Under the pieces are notes generated by a model, which was given only the letters and a program-made list of their open reading frames with translations, had not been told where the DNA came from and did no database searches. DNA of 64,000 nt from Flavobacteriaceae bacterium PS02337 (GTDB lineage Bacteria; Bacteroidota; Bacteroidia; Flavobacteriales; Flavobacteriaceae). Made by a program: the position numbers and the translations under genes. Positions 27,944 to 37,521 of the stretch are shown here, one piece after another (the first letter of the stretch is position 1; each line of letters opens with the position of its first letter). The stretch is from NCBI GenBank assembly GCA_029959285.1, contig JASCOE010000001.1, positions 806,001 through 870,000 on the forward strand, in the 5' to 3' direction.

Positions 27944-29179
27944 ATGCTACAAAAAGATAAATCTGCAGCGATTGGTTTTATTTTCATAACCATGTTAATT
28001 GACATTACAGGATGGGGAATTATCATTCCTGTAATTCCAAAATTGATTGAAGAATTAATTCATGGAGATATCAGCGAAGCCGCAAAAATTGGAGGCTGGT
28101 TAACTTTCGCGTATGCGATAACTCAATTTATATTTGCACTCGTTATTGGAAATTTGAGCGATAAATTCGGAAGAAGACCAATTATTTTAATTTCCCTTTT
28201 CGGATTTTCATTAGACTATATTTTACTGGCATTTTCACCAACCATTATTTGGCTTTTTATAGGAAGAATTATTGCCGGAATTACTGGCGCAAGTATTACA
28301 ACAGCTTCAGCATATATTGCCGATGTAAGTACAGCCGAAAATAGAGCCAAGAATTTTGGTTTAATAGGAGCCGCGTTCGGATTAGGATTTATAATCGGAC
28401 CCGTAATTGGCGGTTTATTAGGTCAATACGGATCTAGAGTTCCATTTTACGCAGCAGCAGTTTTATGTATGGTGAATTTCCTTTACGGATTTTTCATTTT
28501 ACCAGAATCACTTAAAAAAGAAAACCGTAGAAATTTTGATTGGAAACGCGCCAATCCAGTCGGAGCTATTTTAGGATTAAAAAAGCATCCAACATTAATC
28601 GGATTAATTATCGCAATATTTCTTTTATATGTAGGTTCGCATGCCGTACAAAGTAATTGGAGTTTCTTTACCATTTACCAATTCAATTGGGACGAAAGAA
28701 TGATCGGAATTTCACTAGGAATTATCGGGTTATTAGTCGGCGTTGTGCAAGGAGGATTAATTCGATACATCAATCCGAAATTAGGAAATGAAAAAAGTAT
28801 TTACGTTGGCTTAGCTTTATATACAATCGGAATGTTATTGTTTGCCTTTGCAACCGAAAGCTGGATGATGTTTGTATTTTTAATTCCGTATTGCCTTGGC
28901 GGAATTGCGGGTCCTGCATTGCAATCTGTTGTAGCAAGTAAAGTAGATCCGACCGAACAAGGAGAAATTCAAGGAACATTAACCAGTTTAATGAGCGCTT
29001 CTTCAATTATTGGTCCGCCCATGATGGCGAATACTTTTTACTTTTTCACTCACGAAGATGCACCGTTCAAGTTTGCTGGCGCACCATTTATTTTGGGCGG
29101 AGCTTTAATGTTGTTGAGTACAATTGTTGCTTATTTTTCGTTGAAAAAGCATACAACTCCAAAAACAGAAATGGAATAA
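27944..29179 (+). CDS. MFS transporter, TetA-like (DHA1 drug:H+ antiporter type)
   Basis: A 411-residue protein has twelve predicted membrane segments. Motif A (GNLSDKFGRRP, near residue 68) and the first helix with DITGWGIIIPVIP match TCR/Tet-type exporters. The chosen ATG gives MLQKDKSAAIGF. An 8-codon longer TTG start adds a non-hydrophobic tail and is less likely. Tet family membership does not prove tetracycline resistance, and chromosomal Flavobacterium copies are common. It is bounded by terminators and stands alone. Confidence 0.88.
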   Translation: MLQKDKSAAIGFIFITMLIDITGWGIIIPVIPKLIEELIHGDISEAAKIGGWLTFAYAITQFIFALVIGNLSDKFGRRPIILISLFGFSLDYILLAFSPTIIWLFIGRIIAGITGASITTASAYIADVSTAENRAKNFGLIGAAFGLGFIIGPVIGGLLGQYGSRVPFYAAAVLCMVNFLYGFFILPESLKKENRRNFDWKRANPVGAILGLKKHPTLIGLIIAIFLLYVGSHAVQSNWSFFTIYQFNWDERMIGISLGIIGLLVGVVQGGLIRYINPKLGNEKSIYVGLALYTIGMLLFAFATESWMMFVFLIPYCLGGIAGPALQSVVASKVDPTEQGEIQGTLTSLMSASSIIGPPMMANTFYFFTHEDAPFKFAGAPFILGGALMLLSTIVAYFSLKKHTTPKTEME

Positions 29180-29183
29180 AAAT

Positions 29184-29219
29184 AAAAAAAGCCTTCATTA
29201 AGAATGAAGGCTTTTTTTA
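29184..29219. terminator. Bidirectional rho-independent terminator
   Basis: AAAAAAAGCCTTCATT and AATGAAGGCTTTTTTT form a long perfect stem with an AAG loop between convergent genes. Confidence 0.88.
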
Positions 29220-29241
29220 TTTGTTGAAACTTGAAATCTTA

Positions 29242-29679
29242 CTATTTAAGATATAAATAATGATTAAAATAGTCAATAATTGCTTTTCCTTCCAATAAAA
29301 CATCTGCTCCAATAATGCCGTGAACAGGTTTTGCTTTAAAAGATTCTAAAGCTTCATTAACGTGCGAAAGATCAAAAATTACAATGCTGAAATCTTTGCT
29401 TTTCCAGCTTCCTAATTGTAATTTATTTTGAGAAGAAATCTGCGTTTTCATTCCCGTTCCGCCAGCGCCAGAAGCTTTTGTTTTAGATTTTTTTGCAGAT
29501 AATTCAAAACGTTCAATGCTTTCAAAACCCACACAAGTATTAGATGCACCAGTGTCTAAAATAAAACTTCCAGAAATACCATTGATTTTGGCTTTTATTT
29601 GTAAATGTTGCGTTTTAGTAATTTTGAACTTTATTTTTTTATAATTCCCTTCTTTGAGAATTTCGTGAAGATTTTCCAT
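29242..29679 (-). CDS. Retropepsin-like aspartic protease
   Basis: This 145-residue protein has the catalytic motif FILDTGAS (D42) and a later GIIGADVLL, the pattern of single-domain retropepsin/gag-asp proteases, which would act as a homodimer. No signal peptide is seen, so it is likely cytoplasmic. The ATG at 29679 lies inside the 3' end of the CHAT gene (overlap 41 bp), which implies translational coupling. A start at 29712 would add a poor N-terminus. Substrate unknown. Pairing with a CHAT protease is notable. Confidence 0.85.
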   Translation of the reverse strand: MENLHEILKEGNYKKIKFKITKTQHLQIKAKINGISGSFILDTGASNTCVGFESIERFELSAKKSKTKASGAGGTGMKTQISSQNKLQLGSWKSKDFSIVIFDLSHVNEALESFKAKPVHGIIGADVLLEGKAIIDYFNHYLYLK

Positions 29680-32290
29680 TTCTGTAAAGATTGAAACCCA
29701 AAAATAAGCCAATTACAATCAATAAACTAACGATATATAAGATATAATTTACAGATTTTTCTTCAGCAGAAATAGAACCATAATACACAAAAGAGCTCCA
29801 ATAATAAGGTGATTTCTTAGCATTCGGAATCGATTTATCATTTAAATAATCTCGTTTTGAATTGGCATTTGCCTCAAAATAAGAAACATCATTTTTAATG
29901 TTTTTATAAAAATCAGTCATAAAAACCGAAGTCGTAAAATCGTTTACTTTCCATAAAGAAAACAACAAATTCTGCGCTCCAGCAAACTGAAAACCTCTGG
30001 CAATACTCATCGCACCTTCTGCTTTATACAATTTTCCAATTCCAGTTTCACAGGCACTTAAAACCACCAAATCAGGATTAATATGCAGATTATACAATTC
30101 AGAATATAAGATTTCCTGATCGTAAAATTTAATGCTCGCTGGAGTTTCAATATCGCCCGAAGAAGCGTGCGTACTCAAATGTAAAATCGTGAAATTCGGA
30201 GCATTATTTTTAAAATTAGAAAAACTCGCTTGAGCATTTTCTAAATATTTCCCTTTAAAATTACTTCGAATAGATTCTAATTCTTTCTTCGAATAACGCA
30301 ATTCAAAAGCCGTTTTTTCGAAAACTGGAAAAACTCCCAAAACCGTTTTCTCTGATTTTGAAACCGGTTTTGAATTCAAATAAATATTTGCCGAAGTATT
30401 ATAAGCGATTTTAAAATCGTTCATTAAATAATTCATTTTAGCAAAATTTGTTGTGCTTGATTCACGTGTAATTAAAGCCTCAAAAGGAAGAAAATTCAAA
30501 ATGCCATCGGGAACAATGATGAGGTTTTGATTAACAGAATTATTAGGTAATTTTAAAACATCGTAAGCTACTTTCGCATAATGATTATAACCTGAAATAT
30601 CATTTGTAATTGCGTCAGCACTATTAAAATAGTCTATAAATTGTACGATTTTAGGAATTGCAATATCAGTAATATTAATACTATTTAAAGCAATTCTGTT
30701 TTTTTGTAAAATGAAAAAATAGAGATTTTCAGACCCCATAAGATAATAAACCATCATCGCTTTATCATTTTCCAGCTTTTTAAATAATGCTTTCAAATCG
30801 CATTTTTCAGGAATATAATCGGGATTTTTAGATTGGATTTTTTTAAGTGAAATCACCAATTCATTTTGTTTTTTTATGAATTGATTAATTTTTAAAATGT
30901 CAGCAGCATCTCCTTTTTGCTGTTCTTTTAAAATGTTGTTATTTAAATTTTGAAGTTCTTGTAAAAGTTGTTTTTCTTCCGCGGAAGCGTTTTTAATATT
31001 GGAACGATAGCTTTTTAAAATTCCAGATTTGGTTTTTTCAGCCAATTGAAAAGCTTTTTCCAAATAAACAGTTTTGCCTTCTTTTCTAAACAATTCATTA
31101 TAAATCGAAATACATTTTTCAGTACGATTTCGCGATCGTAACTGCATTAAGATTTTAGAATTTTCATAAACCAAACCGTTCATTAACAAATCTTCGATGT
31201 AAAAAGAAAGCTCAAAAGCTGAAATTGCTTTTTTAGGCTGATTAATTCTTAAAATTTCTCCATACAAATCGAGCGCATCAACTAAAACAGTTTCTGCATA
31301 CAATTGATTTTGGTTTGGAAGAATATTTTTTGAATTATAATTTGGAATCAAAACTTTAAAAACAGCCGAAATATGCTTTTCACTTTCCTCGTATTTTCCT
31401 TCATCAAAAAGCAATAAAGCCTTTTCATAATACAATTTTGCCAGTTTTCGAGGCTGCTGATTGTTTGTTTGCAGAAATAATTTCTCCGCTTTTTCTAAAT
31501 AAGAATTTGCAGTTTCAAAATCCTGTCTTTGACGATTCAGCGTTGCCAGATTCCGATAAGAATTCGATAAAGTTTCCGACTGATTTTTTTCGTTTTCAAG
31601 AAATTTTATAGAAGATTCAAATGCTTTTGTTGCGCTTTGATGAGTTTCGGGTCTCATCAAATCTCCTGTTGAACTCAATAAATAATTATTTCCCAGATTA
31701 TTCCATAAAATTCCCTTTTGTAAATTGGATAATTTTTCTGTTTTCAAAGTCTTTTCTAAAAGTTCAATTGCCAAAGAAATTTTCCCTGAACTCTGATAAA
31801 CATTAGATAAATTTAGAATTGCAGCAAATTTTTGTTTTTGAGCTTCAGGATAATTTTTGGAAGTATTGACAATGAAAAAATACTGTTTTATGGTATTTTC
31901 GGCGCTGTCGTAATCGCCTAAAACGGTGTATAAATTACCAAGTGGTTTTAAGCAGAACTCAATAATATCGTAATCGCTTAATTTCTGTTTTTGATAGATT
32001 TGCCAAGCTTTTTCGTAACTCGAAATTGCATTTTGAGTTTGCCCAAACTGATTTTCATAATACGCTTTATTGCAGTTTAAAACCACAATTGCTAAGAATT
32101 CGTCTTTCGTTTTTGGTTTTGAATTTTTCCAAAAATCACTTTCAATCGTTCTTAAATTTTGTAAGGCTTTCGCGGAAGGATGTGCAACAAAACTATCAAT
32201 CGCATTATAAATTTGATCTTCCTGATTTTGTCCGAAAACATTCAGACTCAGGAAAAGGAAAATTAAACCATATAAGCGATATAAGTTCAT
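29639..32290 (-). CDS. TPR-CHAT domain protein (caspase-like protease)
   Basis: An 883-residue protein has a signal peptide (residues 1-20, ending FGQ), about ten TPR-like helical repeats (residues 40-430), a coiled-coil segment (about 430-480), and a C-terminal CHAT domain. Its catalytic pair is intact: H708 in LHLSTHAS and C747 in VVLSACETG. A membrane helix at about 849-868 and a basic tail (RNSQRREL) end the protein. CHAT is a clan CD (caspase/separase-type) peptidase fold. The topology suggests the protease faces the periplasm while anchored in the inner membrane. Function unknown. Confidence 0.9.
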   Translation of the reverse strand: MNLYRLYGLIFLFLSLNVFGQNQEDQIYNAIDSFVAHPSAKALQNLRTIESDFWKNSKPKTKDEFLAIVVLNCNKAYYENQFGQTQNAISSYEKAWQIYQKQKLSDYDIIEFCLKPLGNLYTVLGDYDSAENTIKQYFFIVNTSKNYPEAQKQKFAAILNLSNVYQSSGKISLAIELLEKTLKTEKLSNLQKGILWNNLGNNYLLSSTGDLMRPETHQSATKAFESSIKFLENEKNQSETLSNSYRNLATLNRQRQDFETANSYLEKAEKLFLQTNNQQPRKLAKLYYEKALLLFDEGKYEESEKHISAVFKVLIPNYNSKNILPNQNQLYAETVLVDALDLYGEILRINQPKKAISAFELSFYIEDLLMNGLVYENSKILMQLRSRNRTEKCISIYNELFRKEGKTVYLEKAFQLAEKTKSGILKSYRSNIKNASAEEKQLLQELQNLNNNILKEQQKGDAADILKINQFIKKQNELVISLKKIQSKNPDYIPEKCDLKALFKKLENDKAMMVYYLMGSENLYFFILQKNRIALNSINITDIAIPKIVQFIDYFNSADAITNDISGYNHYAKVAYDVLKLPNNSVNQNLIIVPDGILNFLPFEALITRESSTTNFAKMNYLMNDFKIAYNTSANIYLNSKPVSKSEKTVLGVFPVFEKTAFELRYSKKELESIRSNFKGKYLENAQASFSNFKNNAPNFTILHLSTHASSGDIETPASIKFYDQEILYSELYNLHINPDLVVLSACETGIGKLYKAEGAMSIARGFQFAGAQNLLFSLWKVNDFTTSVFMTDFYKNIKNDVSYFEANANSKRDYLNDKSIPNAKKSPYYWSSFVYYGSISAEEKSVNYILYIVSLLIVIGLFLGFNLYRNGKSSRNSQRREL

Positions 32291-32302
32291 ATTAAGATGT
32301 TT

Positions 32303-32374
32303 TTGCCACGAATTTCACGAGTTGTCACAAATCGAAAATTTAAAATTAGTGGAAATTAGTGTAATTCGTGGCAA
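32303..32374. repeat. Intergenic palindrome with 12-bp perfect arms (TTGCCACGAATT)
   Basis: TTGCCACGAATT (32303-32314) and AATTCGTGGCAA (32363-32374) flank imperfectly paired sequence. Related to the element at 8572-8630. Confidence 0.75.
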
Positions 32375-32408
32375 TACTATTTTTTGCGAAATTTTTAATT
32401 TAATAACT

Positions 32409-34361
32409 CTAAAACTTCCAAATTCCATAGACTTGAATATAATTAAAATTCTGTTCAAAATTAATCACATATCGCGCGCCTAAACTTGGGCCAATTCTCG
32501 CAAAACCAGCCGTTAAATCAAATAAAAGTCCCGTTTTTACATCGGTAAAAGTGTTTTTTACTTTGTTTGAAGTTGTAGTCGAACTGATTAAAAAGTTTTC
32601 TTTATCGCCTTCGTAAAGATCAACTTTTATGTTTTGGTTTTGCTCTGAAGAAACATTCACGTTCGCCTGAATTCCAGCGCCAACTCCAATATAATTATTG
32701 ATATTGTATCGAATTAAAACTGGAACTTCCCAATTGATATTTTTGTTTTCGGTATTTGTGGTTGTACGTTGCAATTGCCTTGTTCCGTTAGCATTTGTCA
32801 AAATTTGTTCGTCAATTTTTGTTGCACTATTATATTGATTTAGGCTATTTACCCATTCAACTTGCCAATAAAAACGATACGATTTAAATGGTGAAAGTGT
32901 CGCGCCCACAAAATAACTCGTCGATTTATCTAAATCGGGAAAAAAATTATAACCTGCTTTTACGCCAATCGAAAGTCCAGGCATAAATCGGGTAGTTGCA
33001 TAATTGGTAATAATCGGTTCGTTTTTGTCAAAAATAATTGCCGTTCGGCTTTTGGTTGTTACTTTATGAAAATCTTCGCCAAACTTCATCGAGTATTTTA
33101 CAAAACCTTTTGTAGAGTCTTTTTCATGCACATTTTTCTGCTCGCTTCCAGGAAGATAAATGTTTTTGAAAGTAAAAATAATCTGTTTTTGTTTGATAAT
33201 CGTATCGAGACAACTCACCGTTGGTTCTTCACCTTTTGGACAAATCGGACATTCTGGATACATGCTTTCTATCTGAAAAGTCTTTTTATCAAACATATCC
33301 GGAACATCGGTTTCTAAACGAATTTTTCGAGCCGGACCTTCACCATTATTTTGAAAACGGGTTTTAAAATTGACTCTTTTAAAACGCACTAATCTATAAT
33401 TCATAAATCTTCCGTTTGAGCCCATTTTGTTTGGATCGTGAGAAGTTACGATTTCCATTTCCAGATTTTTTACTTTATGGTTTTTATAACTTCTGTTGGG
33501 AACAAAAATACCACGCATGGTAACGGTTGCACTCGTATCTTTTATCATTTCTGGAGTAGTTTTAAAAGTATAAAAAACATTGCGAGTTTCGCCAGGATTG
33601 GCATCATCAAATTCTAAAACAGAAACATTATGATACGTTTTATTGGCATCTAAAAGCGAAGCGTCAAGATCTTCTTCGGTTGTCGTATTTCGGTATTTTT
33701 TGGTTTTGAAATTCCCTTCGGCGGAAGCCAGAAAAGTATTCGAATCGTTTAAATCATCAACTGAAGCGACTAAGTTTTCTTTTACTTCACGTTCTCCTGC
33801 ATACGTTCTAAAATCGCTCAATTCGAAATTATTGTGTTTGAATTGCTTTTCATTATAAAACAAATAAAGCTTTCCCCTAGAAACATAATTCTCTAGATTT
33901 TGATAACTCACTACAACTACCATTTCTTGTTCTGGAATTGGATCACAGTTCTTGATAATTGCAAAACCATTCTGATCTGCAATTGAAGCAATGTCTTTAA
34001 AATTAGTATCTGTAATGTCGTTTACAGCCACTTTTTTCGGACGAGTTGCAGGCGGTTTTCCGTTGTCGTAATTGTTTGTTACGGCAAGTCTTGTCGTATA
34101 AGTGCCTTTGTTTTTATAAACGTGTTTTGGTTCGGCTTCTTTGCTGTAATGTCCGTCACCCAATTCCCATAAATACGAATAACTAGGTTTTGGCGCACCC
34201 GCAATCGGAATCAAAGGCGGTGTTTCTGGTTTATAAGAAACCTGATTTCCGTTTTGAATAAAACCAATATTCGCTCTTCGGGTTATGGTGTCTTTTACTT
34301 TGGTTTGACCTATTGCAATAATAGAAAATAGCATCAAGAAAATAGACAGTTGTGGTTTCAT
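32409..34361 (-). CDS. PKD-domain protein with C-terminal barrel-like region
   Basis: A 650-residue exported protein has a signal peptide (residues 1-18, ending AIGQ). A PKD domain at about 45-110 is recognised by YLWELGDGHYS and GTYTTRLAVTN. The middle has beta-rich, DUF11-like segments and a cysteine pair near ECPICPKGEE. The C-terminal 190 residues contain alternating strands (LSIGVKAGYNFFPD, GVGAGIQANVNV) that resemble an outer-membrane barrel. It lies upstream of the CHAT gene in the same direction, separated by a palindrome. Role unknown, probably cell surface. Confidence 0.8.
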   Translation of the reverse strand: MKPQLSIFLMLFSIIAIGQTKVKDTITRRANIGFIQNGNQVSYKPETPPLIPIAGAPKPSYSYLWELGDGHYSKEAEPKHVYKNKGTYTTRLAVTNNYDNGKPPATRPKKVAVNDITDTNFKDIASIADQNGFAIIKNCDPIPEQEMVVVVSYQNLENYVSRGKLYLFYNEKQFKHNNFELSDFRTYAGEREVKENLVASVDDLNDSNTFLASAEGNFKTKKYRNTTTEEDLDASLLDANKTYHNVSVLEFDDANPGETRNVFYTFKTTPEMIKDTSATVTMRGIFVPNRSYKNHKVKNLEMEIVTSHDPNKMGSNGRFMNYRLVRFKRVNFKTRFQNNGEGPARKIRLETDVPDMFDKKTFQIESMYPECPICPKGEEPTVSCLDTIIKQKQIIFTFKNIYLPGSEQKNVHEKDSTKGFVKYSMKFGEDFHKVTTKSRTAIIFDKNEPIITNYATTRFMPGLSIGVKAGYNFFPDLDKSTSYFVGATLSPFKSYRFYWQVEWVNSLNQYNSATKIDEQILTNANGTRQLQRTTTNTENKNINWEVPVLIRYNINNYIGVGAGIQANVNVSSEQNQNIKVDLYEGDKENFLISSTTTSNKVKNTFTDVKTGLLFDLTAGFARIGPSLGARYVINFEQNFNYIQVYGIWKF

Positions 34362-34420
34362 AACTAGATAGTTTTGGGCGTTAAAAGCTTCATAATGAAT
34401 TTTAAAACTGGATTAAATGT

Positions 34421-34450
34421 AAAAAAAAGTGATGAGCAAATCATCACTTC
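34421..34450 (-). terminator. Rho-independent terminator of the 34474 lipoprotein
   Basis: On the minus strand AAGTGATGA and TCATCACTT pair around TTTGC, followed by a run of eight T. Confidence 0.85.
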
Positions 34451-34473
34451 TTCTTAAAAAAAGCATTTCTAAG

Positions 34474-35457
34474 TTACTGAATGGCATTAATTGCAGCAAC
34501 CAACTGAGCTTCTGTACCGACTGTTGTTTCGGCAAGGGTAAAAGTGTAAACGTCGTTGGCAGCAACGGTTACTGATTTTATTGCATATCTCCAATTGCCA
34601 TTGTCTTCAGTCGCAAAAATCACGTGACATTTTAAACCAATCGGAATTTGACCATAGTGCTCGCTAAACAGTCCTGCAGCAGTGTAAGTATCTAATTTTG
34701 CAAGCGCATTTGTTCCTTCGCCATCATAAGAAAGATAAACGGCACTGTTCGTATTATCGTAACCATCTGGAGCGTCTACTAAAAGTGTTGTTTTTGGTCT
34801 TGGATCGCTGTAAAAACGGTCAACATTTGTCCATCCGAAGTTTCCAAAAGTTACATAATAATTGGCACCTTCGCCTTGCACACCACCTTTTCCTCCAGTT
34901 CCGTCGGCGTTTGCTTTTGCTTCTCTCCAAGCCAAATCTCCCGCTTCATCAATAACTCCAGTCCATAAAGTCATTAAGTTATCAACCCCATCTGTTAATG
35001 CAGTCGGAACAATCATGTTCATTGTGCAAGAAGTTTTTAATTCGACTCCTCCCTGAGTTGCTTTGATGAAGAATTCACCGCCCGAAATCAATAAGTTTTT
35101 CTTTCCGTCTGCTGTAAGTCCCATTGTTGGTTTATTCGTTACCAACATATTTCCTTTGTCAAAAAGCTCGATATATTCAATATCTACTTGACCTGTTACC
35201 GGATTTCCGTTTTTAGTTAAACAATCTCCGTTAATGTAGAGCTTCACACCCTTTGCTGAGGTTAGGGTTACAAGACCGTTTCCAGCAGTGATCGTAAAAT
35301 TTTGCGTATTTCTTTTTATACCTTTTTCAGTAATGCCTTTAAACGCAGCCGAAGTTGGAGGCGTAATTTTGATGTCGTCTCCATCTGTATTATCGCAGCT
35401 TGCGAAAGTTGTCATTGCTAGTATTAAAAGTCCGATTTTTTTAAAATTTGTTTTCAT
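34474..35457 (-). CDS. Predicted lipoprotein, Bacteroidota type, unknown function
   Basis: A 327-residue protein has a signal peptide and lipobox (TTFASC, Cys about residue 21) followed by DNTDGDD. Asp after the Cys favours retention or surface export signals that vary in this phylum. The body has a carboxypeptidase-like beta segment (GNPVTGQVDIEYIELFDKGNM) that recurs in Bacteroidota surface proteins. It has its own terminator. The neighbours (PKD protein, CHAT protease, sigma factor) suggest a joint envelope function, which is an inference. Confidence 0.75.
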   Translation of the reverse strand: MKTNFKKIGLLILAMTTFASCDNTDGDDIKITPPTSAAFKGITEKGIKRNTQNFTITAGNGLVTLTSAKGVKLYINGDCLTKNGNPVTGQVDIEYIELFDKGNMLVTNKPTMGLTADGKKNLLISGGEFFIKATQGGVELKTSCTMNMIVPTALTDGVDNLMTLWTGVIDEAGDLAWREAKANADGTGGKGGVQGEGANYYVTFGNFGWTNVDRFYSDPRPKTTLLVDAPDGYDNTNSAVYLSYDGEGTNALAKLDTYTAAGLFSEHYGQIPIGLKCHVIFATEDNGNWRYAIKSVTVAANDVYTFTLAETTVGTEAQLVAAINAIQ

Positions 35458-35649
35458 AATTTCTAGTTTTTATAAATCTGGCTTGATTGTTTTCAAGTGG
35501 TTTTTCAGATTTGGTTAATTACATTTATAGTTAAATCAATTTGGGTTTTGTTTTGTTACCCCGTTTTCAAAAAATAATTTTTAAAGGCTTTTATATCTTT
35601 ATATCAATTGGTTTTAAAATTTGTTACCCTTCGTTTTTAATTTTTTTAT

Positions 35650-35949
35650 TTAAGCCGAAAGACATTTGTCTTCAAATAAATTTCCGTCTTCGTCTACGGC
35701 TACTAAAATGTCTTTTTTGCGAGAGCAATTCAGCGTAAAATAAATCCAGATAATTAGCCATAATCCTAAAGTCATACAACTAATAAAAAAATGAAGAGCA
35801 TGATTTATAGTTTTCTTTTCTTTTGATAAAACCACGTACGGAAGTTTTTCATTGTGTTCTTTAATAATGAAACCGTTTCGTGTTTTGGCGGCGATTATTT
35901 CGTAAAATCGATCTAGATTTTTTTCGTTTGCAAAAGAGTAACTTTCCAT
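35650..35949 (-). CDS. Small membrane protein, unknown function
   Basis: This 99-residue protein has a basic, soluble N-terminal half and a hydrophobic segment at about residues 50-72 (FFISCMTLGLWLIIWIYFTL), followed by a polar tail. No family recognised. It is transcribed divergently from the ECF sigma factor at 36080, sharing a 130-bp AT-rich region, so it may belong to the regulon. Confidence 0.6.
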   Translation of the reverse strand: MESYSFANEKNLDRFYEIIAAKTRNGFIIKEHNEKLPYVVLSKEKKTINHALHFFISCMTLGLWLIIWIYFTLNCSRKKDILVAVDEDGNLFEDKCLSA

Positions 35950-36079
35950 TTCTTTTAATTTTTTAAGAGTTTTTAAAAGACTTTTATTTTGATATATACA
36001 ATTGATTGCAATATTGTTACCTGTTGTTTTTAAAATTTTTTAAGATTCTTTTTTTAAATTAGCTGTAAAATGTCTTTTT

Positions 36080-36664
36080 ATGAGTGAAAACAAAATTCAT
36101 CTTGATCAAAAATATATCGACGGACTTGCCGCAAATGATTCGGTAGTGATTGAAATGATATACAAAAAGTTCGCTCCAAAAGTGGTGCAGTTTATAACCA
36201 ATAATTCTGGCGATAAAGATCAGGCGCAAGATGTGATTCAGGAAGTATTGATTTTGCTTTTCAATCAGGCGAAAGCCAATACACTTCAGTTGACTTGTCC
36301 GTTTGATGCTTACTTTTTTCTTTTGTGCAAAAGACGCTGGCTAAACGAATTGAAAAAATCATCTAATAAAGGGGTAACAATTTATGAGAATGTAGTATCT
36401 ATCAATGAATCTGCACACGAATTAATTGCACAAGCTGAAGAATTTGATGAAAAACAAAAGCTTTTCGATACCATGTTTCAGAAATTAGGAGAGAAATGCC
36501 AAGAAGTTTTAAAACTCAGTTTCACGCTAAAATCAATGGAAGAAGTTGCCGAAAAACTCAATGTGACTTATGGCTATGTTCGTAAAAAGAAATCGTTGTG
36601 CGTGGGTCAATTAACCGAATGGATTCAGGAAGCCAAAAATTTTAACTCTTTAAAAAACAATTAA
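36080..36664 (+). CDS. ECF-type RNA polymerase sigma factor
   Basis: This 194-residue sigma-70 family protein has region 2 with the typical acidic/aromatic pattern (DKDQAQDVIQEVLILLF, residues 45-65) and region 4 helix-turn-helix near 150-180 (SMEEVAEKLNVTYGYVRKKK). It lies 2 bp before a TPR-membrane protein that probably anchors or inhibits it. The divergent island of lipoprotein, PKD, CHAT and retropepsin genes lies next door, which makes those genes plausible targets, though no common promoter motif was demonstrated. Confidence 0.9.
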   Translation: MSENKIHLDQKYIDGLAANDSVVIEMIYKKFAPKVVQFITNNSGDKDQAQDVIQEVLILLFNQAKANTLQLTCPFDAYFFLLCKRRWLNELKKSSNKGVTIYENVVSINESAHELIAQAEEFDEKQKLFDTMFQKLGEKCQEVLKLSFTLKSMEEVAEKLNVTYGYVRKKKSLCVGQLTEWIQEAKNFNSLKNN

Positions 36665-36666
36665 TC

Positions 36667-37392
36667 ATGAACGAAGAACGCTATATATTATTCGATCAAT
36701 ATCTTCAAGGCGAACTGACCGTTGATGAAAAAAATAATTTCGAAAAACAATTAAAAGAAGATGCACAATTAGCATCGGAATTTGAAAGTTTTAAAGAAAT
36801 GCATTTTCAACTGGAAAATAAATTCGGACAAGAAGCTGAACGAGAAATTTTTACAGAAAACCTGACTCGAATTTCAGACAAATATTTCAATAAAAAGAAA
36901 ACAAAAGTCGTTTCGCTTAAGCCTTGGTATTTTGCAGCGGCAGCTTCTGTCGCCATTATGTTCGGATTGTTTTTCTTCGATTATAACCATTATCCAAATT
37001 TTGAAGATTATAATCGTCCAGAAAGCGCTTATTTTACAGAAAGAGGCGTTTCTGAAGAGACATTAAAAAAAGCCGAAGATAGTTTTAACGTAAAAAGATA
37101 TGAAAAGGCAATTCCGCTTTTTGAAAGTATTTTGAAAGAAAATAATTCACCCGAAATTAAATATTTCTACGGCGTTTCGTTATTGCAAGTTGGTAAATAT
37201 GTAAAAGCAGAAGATATTTTTAAAGAATTAGAAACAGGAAATTCTGTTTACAAAGAAAAAGCAAAATGGAATCTGGCTTTGTCTAAATTAAAGCAAGGAA
37301 AGTACCCAGAATGCAAGGAAATTTTGCAGACTATTTCTCAAGATTTTGAAAATTATGATGATGTAGAACGTCTGTTAGAAGAGTTAGAATAA
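36667..37392 (+). CDS. TPR-containing membrane protein, probable anti-sigma partner
   Basis: A 241-residue protein has an N-terminal helical region that resembles an anti-sigma cytoplasmic segment (EERYILFDQYLQGELTVDEK). One membrane helix lies at about 88-104 (WYFAAAASVAIMFGLFFF) and a C-terminal TPR domain at about 130-235. The topology, cytoplasmic N-terminus and periplasmic TPRs, fits a membrane anti-sigma factor sensing envelope protein partners. Only 2 bp separate it from the sigma gene. Followed by a hairpin terminator. Confidence 0.85.
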   Translation: MNEERYILFDQYLQGELTVDEKNNFEKQLKEDAQLASEFESFKEMHFQLENKFGQEAEREIFTENLTRISDKYFNKKKTKVVSLKPWYFAAAASVAIMFGLFFFDYNHYPNFEDYNRPESAYFTERGVSEETLKKAEDSFNVKRYEKAIPLFESILKENNSPEIKYFYGVSLLQVGKYVKAEDIFKELETGNSVYKEKAKWNLALSKLKQGKYPECKEILQTISQDFENYDDVERLLEELE

Positions 37393-37434
37393 ACTTCAAC
37401 ATAAAAAAAATTTTACCCCATTGTGGAAAACCTC

Positions 37435-37476
37435 AATCGAATTTGGAATTTTAGTTCTAAATTCGATTTTCTTTTT
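37435..37476 (+). terminator. Rho-independent terminator of the sigma/TPR operon
   Basis: AATCGAATTTGGAA and TTCTAAATTCGATT form a near-perfect stem (one mismatch), followed by T's. Confidence 0.75.
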
Positions 37477-37521
37477 ATAAGAAATTGCTCCCAAAGCGAA
37501 CTAACTTAACCAACTTAACCG

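Noticed and set aside
27944-29179. Acquired tetracycline-resistance gene
   Set aside because: Only family-level similarity to TetA. No mobile element or foreign composition around it.
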